Below, piece after piece: positions 58,319 through 64,000 of a stretch of DNA of 64,000 nucleotides. Each line of letters opens with the position of its first letter. Positions within the stretch are counted from its first letter, which is position 1. This DNA is from Geomonas paludis (GTDB lineage Bacteria; Desulfobacterota; Desulfuromonadia; Geobacterales; Geobacteraceae), in assembly GCF_014193585.1 (NCBI RefSeq), contig NZ_BLXY01000007.1, positions 1 through 64,000 of the forward strand. Reading direction: 5' to 3'. The translations under genes and the position numbers were made by a program. The notes beneath the pieces were generated by a model, which had not been told where the DNA came from, did no database searches, and worked only from the letters and a program-made list of their open reading frames with translations.

Positions 58319-58395
58319 GGGGTTGTAGCTCAGTCGGTTAGAGTGCCAGCCTGTCACGCTGGAAGTCGCGGGTTCGAGCCCCGTCAACCCCGCCA
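58319..58395 (+). tRNA. tRNA-Asp (GUC), copy 2
   Basis: 77 nt including CCA, identical at every base to 58052-58128. A strong terminator follows. Confidence 0.97.
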
Positions 58396-58400
58396 TCAAA

Positions 58401-58438
58401 AAGGAAAGGCCGCCACATCAGGCGGCCTTTCCTTTTTT
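58401..58438 (+). terminator. Rho-independent terminator of the tRNA cluster
   Basis: Stem AAGGAAAGGCCGCC (58401-58414) / GGCGGCCTTTCCTT (58421-58434), 14 bp perfect, loop ACATCA, T-run to 58438. Confidence 0.96.
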
Positions 58439-58503
58439 CGTTCCGGCACTGCCCGCCGGTGCAACCTCCGCCCCCGGGCCGCCTTTGCTGCAATCCCTTT
58501 AGC

Positions 58504-58533
58504 TTGACTTGCCCGATGAAAATCGTTTATCCT
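58504..58533 (+). promoter_or_regulatory. Promoter of the glycosyltransferase/pilus-like operon
   Basis: TTGACT (58504-58509), 18-bp spacer, TATCCT (58528-58533), about 90 bp before the TTG start. Confidence 0.5.
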
Positions 58534-58624
58534 CTCCGATGTTCTGTCTGGGGAGGTTTAACTCCCCAAGCGCCCCTGATTCTGCGGTTTTAGCCGTCAA
58601 GGTAAAACGGAAAGCGAGCCCCCC

Positions 58625-59365
58625 TTGAAACCCATCAAGCCGATCGTGGTGATCCCCACTTACAACGAAAGAGACAACCTGGAAAAACTGGTCAGGCAGG
58701 TCCTTGCCCTGCACCCTGCGCTGGAACTCTTGGTGGTGGACGACAATTCGCCCGACGGCACCGGCGACCTTGCCGAGAGCCTGGCGGCGGAGACGGGGCG
58801 GGTCTCGGTGCTGCACAGAAGCGGCAAGCTGGGCCTTGGCTCCGCCTACCGCGAGGGTTTCGCCAGGGCCCTGGCCATGGGCGCGGACCTGGTGGTGCAG
58901 ATGGACGCCGACTTCTCCCACGACCCCGCCATGATCCCCTACTTCTTCGAGGAGACCCGCCAGGCCGACCTGGTGATCGGGTCGCGCTACCTGAACGGGG
59001 TGAGCGTGGTGAACTGGCCGCTGCGCCGGCTCATGCTGAGCTATTTCGCCAGCGTCTATACCAGGGTCATTACCGGTCTCACCATCTCCGACTGCACCAG
59101 CGGCTTCAAATGCTTCCGCGCCGAGACGCTGAAGGGGATCGACCTCTCCAGCATCCGCTCGGACGGCTACTCCTTCCAGATCGAGATGAACTACCGCTGC
59201 AAGGAGAAGGGGTTCCGCATCAGCGAGGTTCCCATCATCTTCATAGACCGCCACGCCGGCACCTCCAAGATGTCCAAGAAGATCGTGCGCGAGGCGGTGC
59301 TCATGGTCTGGAAACTCAAGCTGGGGTCGCTGCTGCGCGCGGTGCTGCCCAAGGGGAGGGGATGA
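58625..59365 (+). CDS. Polyprenol-phosphate mannosyltransferase-like GT2 enzyme
   Basis: 246 aa from TTG 58625, with only a weak ribosome site (GCGAG). GT-A fold: VVIPTYNERDNLEKLV, VVDDNSPDGTGD and the metal-binding DAD in VQMDADFSHDP, then CTSGFKCFR and HAGTSKMSKKIV, typical of soluble dolichyl/polyprenyl-phosphate mannose synthases. No C-terminal membrane domain. It would load a sugar onto a lipid carrier at the inner membrane; mannose is inferred from family resemblance. Its stop overlaps the next small gene. Confidence 0.88.
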   Translation: MKPIKPIVVIPTYNERDNLEKLVRQVLALHPALELLVVDDNSPDGTGDLAESLAAETGRVSVLHRSGKLGLGSAYREGFARALAMGADLVVQMDADFSHDPAMIPYFFEETRQADLVIGSRYLNGVSVVNWPLRRLMLSYFASVYTRVITGLTISDCTSGFKCFRAETLKGIDLSSIRSDGYSFQIEMNYRCKEKGFRISEVPIIFIDRHAGTSKMSKKIVREAVLMVWKLKLGSLLRAVLPKGRG

Positions 59366-59550
59366 TGTCTTCGACGCTGTGGTCGATTGTCTGCGTGGCC
59401 GGGGTGTGGGGCTTCGTGACCTGCACGGTTTTCTTCATCCTGCGCGCCTTCCCGGCCCGGGACGCTTTCGAGGGGAAGGCCGCTCTCAAGTGGGGCGCGG
59501 GTGTCGTTGGCTTCTTCGTGGTCTGGATCATCGGCATGATGCAGGCCTGA
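59365..59550 (+). CDS. Small two-helix membrane protein
   Basis: 61 aa from ATG 59365 (AAGGGGAGG 5 nt upstream; ATG 59362 possible). Two TM helices, WSIVCVAGVWGFVTCTVFFI and WGAGVVGFFVVWIIGMMQA, joined by a charged loop (RAFPARDAFEGKAALK). Overlaps the glycosyltransferase stop, so coupled to it. Function unknown; perhaps a membrane anchor for that enzyme. Confidence 0.7.
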   Translation: MSSTLWSIVCVAGVWGFVTCTVFFILRAFPARDAFEGKAALKWGAGVVGFFVVWIIGMMQA

Positions 59551-59622
59551 TGCTGCTGTAGACAGGATCGGTTCCCGTTTACTGTTTTAATTCTCTCATA
59601 TTTGTGGTACTCATAATACCTT

Positions 59623-60828
59623 ATGCCCGTTTATACCTGTAAAATAGGTTCCTCCGACGGTCGAATACTTACCAAGGAACTCGATTCTGTCAGTGAGGCT
59701 CTGCTGCGTCAGAGTCTGGAGGAGCAGGGCTATGTGGTCTTCGAGGTGCGCAAGAAGCCGTTCCAGTTCCTGCTGGATACCGGCATCGGCCGCAAGAAGA
59801 TCGGCAACAAGGAACTGCTGCTCTTCAACCAGGAACTGCTGGTGCTCTTGAAGGCGGGGCTTCCCATCATCCAGGCGCTGGACACCATTCTCGAGTCCGG
59901 CACCGGCAAGCTGAACGAGATCCTGAACGCGGCCAGGGAGGACATCAAGGGGGGGCTTGCACTATCGACCGCCTTCGAGAAGTACCCGAGGGTCTTTCCG
60001 CAACTCTACATCGCCTCGATCCGCGCCGGCGAGCGCACCGGCGACCTGCCGCAGACCATCAGGCGCTACATCGCCTTTTTGAAGAGAAGCGAAGGGTTCC
60101 GCGGCAAGATCATCGGGGCCATGTTCTACCCGGCCATCCTGGTCGTGGTCGCCTTCGTGGCCATCACCGTGCTCCTGATCTACGTGGTGCCGACCTTCAG
60201 CACCATCTACGCCGACTCCGGCAACTCCCTGCCGGTGCCGACCCAGATGCTGATCAACTTCACCGGGTTCCTGCGCCGTTACCTGCTGGTCTTCATAGGG
60301 ATCATCTTCGCCGCGGTGACCATCTTCAGGCGCTGGAAGGAGACCGAGTCGGGGCGCTATACCGTGGACGGCATGAAGATCAAGACCCCCTTCGTCGGCG
60401 CGGTCGTCATCCGCTACGCGCTCTCCGGCTTCACCCGGACCCTGGCCACGGTGCTCGGCTCCGGCATCCCGATCGTCGAGGCGATGCGGATGTCGGTGGG
60501 GACCCTGAACAACAAGGTGCTGGAGCGCGGCCTGCTCATGGCCGTGCACCGGGTCGAGGAGGGAAGCAAGCTCTCCACGGCGCTGGAGAACATGAAGCTC
60601 CTGCCGCCGCTGGCGCTGCGCATGCTCTCGGTGGGGGAGACCACCGGCGCCCTCGAGGAGATGCTCGGGGACATCTCCGACTACTTCGAGGACGAGATCG
60701 AACGAAACCTCCACGTGCTGACCACCGCCATCGAGCCTGCCATCATGATCGTCATGGGGGTGGTCATAGGTACCATCATCATCACCATGTACCTGCCGAT
60801 CTTCAAGATCGCCAGCACCGTCAGCTAG
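59623..60828 (+). CDS. gspF: Type II secretion/type IV pilus inner-membrane platform protein (GspF/PilC family)
   Basis: 401 aa. Two GspF-type domains: LLLFNQELLVLLKAGLPIIQAL...FPQLYIASIRAGERTGDLP and FTRTLATVLGSGIPIVEAM...LRMLSVGETTGALEEML, each with a TM helix behind it (~167-195, 370-395) plus one near 218-238. It is the membrane platform that couples ATPase motion to pilus/pseudopilus assembly. gspE follows 7 nt after the stop. From memory, the region downstream of lon in G. sulfurreducens carries the atypical type II (Oxp) system needed for metal-oxide reduction; this locus is probably its equivalent. Confidence 0.92.
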   Translation: MPVYTCKIGSSDGRILTKELDSVSEALLRQSLEEQGYVVFEVRKKPFQFLLDTGIGRKKIGNKELLLFNQELLVLLKAGLPIIQALDTILESGTGKLNEILNAAREDIKGGLALSTAFEKYPRVFPQLYIASIRAGERTGDLPQTIRRYIAFLKRSEGFRGKIIGAMFYPAILVVVAFVAITVLLIYVVPTFSTIYADSGNSLPVPTQMLINFTGFLRRYLLVFIGIIFAAVTIFRRWKETESGRYTVDGMKIKTPFVGAVVIRYALSGFTRTLATVLGSGIPIVEAMRMSVGTLNNKVLERGLLMAVHRVEEGSKLSTALENMKLLPPLALRMLSVGETTGALEEMLGDISDYFEDEIERNLHVLTTAIEPAIMIVMGVVIGTIIITMYLPIFKIASTVS

Positions 60829-60835
60829 AGGGAAC

Positions 60836-62557
60836 ATGCTGAAGCCGTTCAAAAGACAGAGGCTGGGTGACATCCTGCTGGAGCAGGGGGCGCTGACCAA
60901 CGATCAGCTGGCCTACGCGCTGGACAAGCAGCAGAGCACCAAGGAGCGCCTGGGGGCGATCTGCATCGCCGACGGGCTGATCACCGACGTCGCGCTGGCG
61001 CAGGCGCTGGCGCTCCAGTTCGGCCTGGAGTTCGTCGACCTAAAAGGTGTGCGCCCGGACGAGTCGCTGTTCAACGTGGTCCCGCCCGAGGTGATGTTCC
61101 GCTACCACTTCGTCCCCCTGGAGTTGCAGGGCGACCTCCTGGTGGTGGCCATCGCCGACCCGACCGCCGTTTTGCAGCTGGACGAGATGTCGCTGCTCCT
61201 GGAGCGGCCGCTCACCTTCAAGGTGGCCGCCGAATCGGAGATCGCCCAGCACCTGAAGCGGGGCGAGGGGACCAGCCGCGTCCTGAAGGAAGTCTCCGAA
61301 GACTTCATGCTGCAGCTGGTGACCGAGACCGACAAGGGGGAGGAGATCCTCTCCGTCGAGAACGTCTCCGCCGACACCAGCCCCATCATCAAACTGGTCA
61401 ACTCCACCATCCTGGACGCCCTGACCCGGCGCGCCTCCGATATCCACATCGAGACCGCCCAGGAAGGGGTGATCATCAAGTACCGTATCGACGGCGTGCT
61501 CTACAAGGCCACCGACCCGATCGACAACCACTTCCAGGGGCCGCTCATCTCCAGGCTCAAGGTCATGAGCGAACTGGACATCTCCGAGCGGCGCATCCCG
61601 CAGGACGGCAGGTTCAAGGTCAGGATCGGCGCCAAGTCCATCGACTTCCGCGTCTCGATTATGCCCAGCGCCTTCGGCGAGGACGCGGTCATCCGTATCC
61701 TCGACAAGGAGAGCATCGCCAGCGACCTGCGCGGTCTCACCCTGGAGACGCTCGGCATGGCGTCCCACGAGATCAAGCGCTTCAGAAAGATGATCAAGGA
61801 GCCCTACGGCATGGTGCTGGTCACCGGCCCCACCGGTTCCGGCAAGACCACCACGCTCTACGGCGCGCTCACCGAGATCCACACCGGCCTGGAAAAGATC
61901 ATCACCATCGAGGATCCGGTCGAGTACGTCCTCTCCGGCATCACCCAGATCCCGGTCAACGAGAAGAAGGGGCTCACCTTCGCCCGCGGCCTGCGCTCCG
62001 TCTTGCGCCACGACCCGGACAAGATCATGGTCGGCGAGATCCGCGATTCCGAAACCGCCCAGATCGCCGTGCAGTCGGCGCTCACCGGCCACCTGGTGTT
62101 CACCACCGTGCACGCCAACAACGTCTTCGACGTCATCGGCCGCTTCACCCACATGGGCATCGACCCGTACAACTTCGTCGCCTGCCTGAACTGCGTCATG
62201 GCGCAGCGCCTGGTGCGCAAGATCTGCCCCTCCTGCAAGAAGGCGGTCACCGTCTCCGACGAGGAACTGCGCGAGTCGGCCATCGACCCGGAACGGGCCC
62301 GCGGGCTCACCCTGTACGAGGCGCGCGGCTGCGACGACTGCAACGGCACCGGCTACCGGGGGCGTTCCGCCATCGTGGAGCTGCTCGATTTAAACGACGA
62401 GATCCGCGAACTGATCATCTCCAAGGCACCCATCGCCGCCCTGAAAAAGGCCGCCAAGGCGGCCGGGACCATGTTCCTCAGGGAATCGGCCGTGGCCAAG
62501 GTGCTGGCCGGCGAGACGACGATTAAGGAGATCAACCGTGTCACCTTCGTGGAATAG
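60836..62557 (+). CDS. gspE: GspE/PilB-family secretion ATPase with MshEN-type N-terminus
   Basis: 573 aa. The N-terminus has tandem RLGDILLEQG...LAYALDKQ and RLGAICIADG...LAQALALQ repeats, the MshEN pattern known to bind c-di-GMP in MshE. The core has Walker [10 protein letters not shown] (~331-339), the Asp box RRASDIHIE, Walker B region GEIRDSETAQIA and HANNVFDVI, and a C-terminal zinc site (CPSCKK...CDDCNGTGY). A hexameric cytoplasmic motor for pilus/pseudopilus assembly. It sits between gspF and pilM. Assignment to T2SS or pilus depends on the genes beyond the window. Confidence 0.93.
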   Translation: MLKPFKRQRLGDILLEQGALTNDQLAYALDKQQSTKERLGAICIADGLITDVALAQALALQFGLEFVDLKGVRPDESLFNVVPPEVMFRYHFVPLELQGDLLVVAIADPTAVLQLDEMSLLLERPLTFKVAAESEIAQHLKRGEGTSRVLKEVSEDFMLQLVTETDKGEEILSVENVSADTSPIIKLVNSTILDALTRRASDIHIETAQEGVIIKYRIDGVLYKATDPIDNHFQGPLISRLKVMSELDISERRIPQDGRFKVRIGAKSIDFRVSIMPSAFGEDAVIRILDKESIASDLRGLTLETLGMASHEIKRFRKMIKEPYGMVLVTGPTGSGKTTTLYGALTEIHTGLEKIITIEDPVEYVLSGITQIPVNEKKGLTFARGLRSVLRHDPDKIMVGEIRDSETAQIAVQSALTGHLVFTTVHANNVFDVIGRFTHMGIDPYNFVACLNCVMAQRLVRKICPSCKKAVTVSDEELRESAIDPERARGLTLYEARGCDDCNGTGYRGRSAIVELLDLNDEIRELIISKAPIAALKKAAKAAGTMFLRESAVAKVLAGETTIKEINRVTFVE

Positions 62558-62566
62558 GTGCCAGAT

Positions 62567-63481
62567 ATGCTAATGTCCCGCAAAAGCCTCGGGCTCGAGC
62601 TCTCGGCCGCCGGGTTCAGTTTCGCCTTGGCCAGCGGCGGCAAGATCCCCACGGTCGAGGCGGGGCTCACCCTGCCGTTCGCGCCGGGCCTTTTGACCCT
62701 GTCGCGCCGCGACCCCAACGTCACCGACGCCAAGGCCTTCGTCACCGCGCTCAAGGAGGCGCACCTGCGCCTTTTGACCAAGGAGCGCAGCGTCTGCGTG
62801 TCGCTGCCGGATGCCGTGGGGCGCGTGGTGCTCCTCGACCTGGAGGCGCGCTTCAAGAACCGCGAGGAGGGGCTGGACGTCATCCGCTGGAAGCTCAAGA
62901 AGAGCCTTCCCTTCGACATCAGCGCGGTGCACCTGGACTACCAGACCCTGGAGGAAAAGGAAAACGGCGCCGTGTCGCTGCTGGTATCCCTGATTTCCCG
63001 GCCGGTGGTGCAGCAGTACGAGGAGCTCCTCTCCGAGGCGGGACTCGAGGCCAAGCTGATCGACTTCACCTCCTTCAACCTGTACCGCCTGTTCCAGCCC
63101 AGGCTCGACCTCTCCGAAGACGGCGCCTTCGTCACCTTTTACCAGGGGGCGATGACGGTGCTGATCTTCAACGGCGGCGTGCTGAGCTTCTACCGCACCA
63201 AGGAGGGGGTAGGGGAGGTGCAGAACCTGTTCCGCGAGGTGAACAGCTCGTTCCTGGTCTACGGCGACCAGAGCCCGGGCCAGAGCGTCAGCGAGGTCTT
63301 CTGTGCCGCCGCTCCCGGCGACGCCGAGTCTTTCCGCGCCCTGGTGGCCGAGGCCAGCGGGCTGGAACCGGTGCTGCTCGACATGGAGCGCCTGGTCCGG
63401 CAGGGCTCGACCCTGGGGCTGGACCGCCCCGGGCTGCATGCGCTGGGCGGCGCCCTGGGCGCCGCGCTGAGGAGCCTGTGA
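62567..63481 (+). CDS. pilM: PilM-like actin-fold protein
   Basis: 304 aa from ATG 62567 (AGGTG 6 nt upstream; GTG 62558 and ATG 62573 also possible). Shares the PilM/GspL-cytoplasmic pattern: SLGLELSAAGFSFALA, VIRWKLKKSLPFDISAVHLDY, VQQYEELLSEAGLEAKLIDF. It has an ASKHA-type fold and would bind the short N-terminal tail of PilN in the cytoplasm. The N-terminal nucleotide-binding DxS motif is degenerate (LGLELSAAG). Confidence 0.85.
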   Translation: MLMSRKSLGLELSAAGFSFALASGGKIPTVEAGLTLPFAPGLLTLSRRDPNVTDAKAFVTALKEAHLRLLTKERSVCVSLPDAVGRVVLLDLEARFKNREEGLDVIRWKLKKSLPFDISAVHLDYQTLEEKENGAVSLLVSLISRPVVQQYEELLSEAGLEAKLIDFTSFNLYRLFQPRLDLSEDGAFVTFYQGAMTVLIFNGGVLSFYRTKEGVGEVQNLFREVNSSFLVYGDQSPGQSVSEVFCAAAPGDAESFRALVAEASGLEPVLLDMERLVRQGSTLGLDRPGLHALGGALGAALRSL

Positions 63482-63482
63482 T

Positions 63483-64000
63483 ATGAAACTGACCATCAAC
63501 CTGGCTACCAGGCGCTACGTGAACCTGCCCCAGCTCAACGCCATCCTGACGGCCTCCTTCGTCATCCTGGCGCTGCTGCTGGTTTACCTGGTGCGCGAGG
63601 TGGCCAACAACCAGGTCGAGATCAACAAGATCAAGAGTGAAAGCGCCGCCGCGAGCCGCGGTCCCGCCGGTGCGCCCCCCGTCCCCGCCGAGCAGATGAA
63701 GGCGCTGGAGACCAGGATCGCCTTCGCCAACACGCTCATCGACCAGAAGTCGGTGAACTGGCTCGGGCTTCTGGACAAACTGGAACTGGTGGTGCCGGCA
63801 GGGGTGGCGTTCACCCAGGTGGAGCCCTCTGCGCTGGACCCGCAGTCCCTGAAGCTGGCCGGTGTTGCGCTTTCCTTCGCCGGTCTGCGCACGCTGTTGG
63901 AGAACATGGAGCAGTCCCCAAACTTCTCGGAGGTGTTCCTGTTGAGCCAGACCGATGTCAAGGTCGGCAAGGATCAGAAGGGCTTCGGCTTCTCAATCTC
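63483..64000 (+). CDS. pilN: PilN-like pilus/secretion assembly protein (3' truncated)
   Basis: 172 codons, open to the end of the window. The N-terminus MKLTINLATRRYVNLPQLNA is the PilN tail (INL...R.Y) that PilM binds; one TM helix (ILTASFVILALLLVYLV) is followed by a coiled coil and a ferredoxin-like periplasmic domain (LLDKLELVVPAGVAFTQVEP in part). It starts 1 nt after the pilM stop (TGATATG). PilO should follow beyond base 64000. Confidence 0.85.
   Translation, partial: MKLTINLATRRYVNLPQLNAILTASFVILALLLVYLVREVANNQVEINKIKSESAAASRGPAGAPPVPAEQMKALETRIAFANTLIDQKSVNWLGLLDKLELVVPAGVAFTQVEPSALDPQSLKLAGVALSFAGLRTLLENMEQSPNFSEVFLLSQTDVKVGKDQKGFGFSI

Overview
The window reads as chromosomal DNA of a GC-rich deltaproteobacterium of the Geobacter / Geomonas / Citrifermentans group (Geobacterales). 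The support is gene content and order: lysC-cimA (citramalate route to isoleucine), tig-clpP-clpX-lon-HU followed by tRNAs and a type II secretion/pilus-like operon, a large VCBS/RTX protein, many multi-domain signalling proteins and c-type cytochromes, and intergenic spaces loaded with GC-rich palindromes. The genus is an inference from family knowledge; no search was run.

Layout. 1-1.6 kb: 3' end of a VCBS/RTX secreted protein with a strong terminator. 1.7-4.1 kb: an ExeA-like AAA+ ATPase and its GspB-like partner. 4.2-9.5 kb: RecD2 helicase, an Asp/Glu racemase-family protein, an exported unknown, a LysE exporter, a YefM-YoeB toxin-antitoxin pair with its own promoter/operator, and an FKBP isomerase. 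9.6-16.4 kb: a Cys-rich ferredoxin-like protein carrying an in-frame copy of an intergenic repeat, a hybrid kinase with HPt translationally coupled to a REC-GGDEF protein, and CobO.

16.6-24.9 kb (minus strand) is a complete cbb3 oxidase operon, ccoN-O-Q-P-G-H-I-S plus a DsbD_2/TauE-like protein, in which the haem-c domains are distributed unusually (CcoO di-haem, CcoP mono-haem). 25.4-32.1 kb is a nitric-oxide/oxygen stress region: a coiled-coil membrane protein, a 55-aa Cys-rich protein, hybrid cluster protein Hcp, NorBC (NorC di-haem), a 29-aa membrane peptide, the Fe-S repair protein RIC behind an FNR-type box, and a bacteriohemerythrin. 32.4-34.9 kb: a YibQ-like divergent polysaccharide deacetylase and an orphan ParA-like ATPase that appears to be leaderless.

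35.4-44.1 kb is a housekeeping run: xseA-xseB-ispA-dxs, a TPR metalloprotease-like protein, acpS, NAD(P)HX repair, a CBS protein and tsaE. 44.4-48.3 kb: lysC, cimA, a ComEA-like protein and a 51-aa zinc ribbon. 48.5-51.5 kb: an IscR-like Rrf2 regulator upstream of cydAB. 52-58 kb: tig-clpP-clpX-lon-HU, then tRNA-Asp, tRNA-Val, tRNA-Asp. 58.6-64 kb: a dolichyl-phosphate-mannose-synthase-like glycosyltransferase, a small membrane protein, then GspF, GspE (with a c-di-GMP-binding-type N-terminus), PilM and PilN; PilN runs off the end.

Genes not obvious from long open frames were found by reading: ccoQ (22439-22609), a 55-aa Cys-rich protein (26094-26261), a 29-aa peptide (30495-30584), a 51-aa zinc ribbon (48142-48297) and the 3'-truncated pilN (63483-64000).

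The strongest unexplained signal is non-coding: several families of dispersed palindromes (about twelve copies of a 28-30 bp GGGGAC...GTCCCC hairpin with compensatory base changes; near-perfect GTTCCCAAG palindromes; long GC-rich CTCTCCC...GGGAGAG hairpins) and three cassettes bounded by convergent arrays of 7-bp repeats. They sit between genes inside operons, upstream of start codons, between tRNAs, and in one case in frame within a coding sequence.
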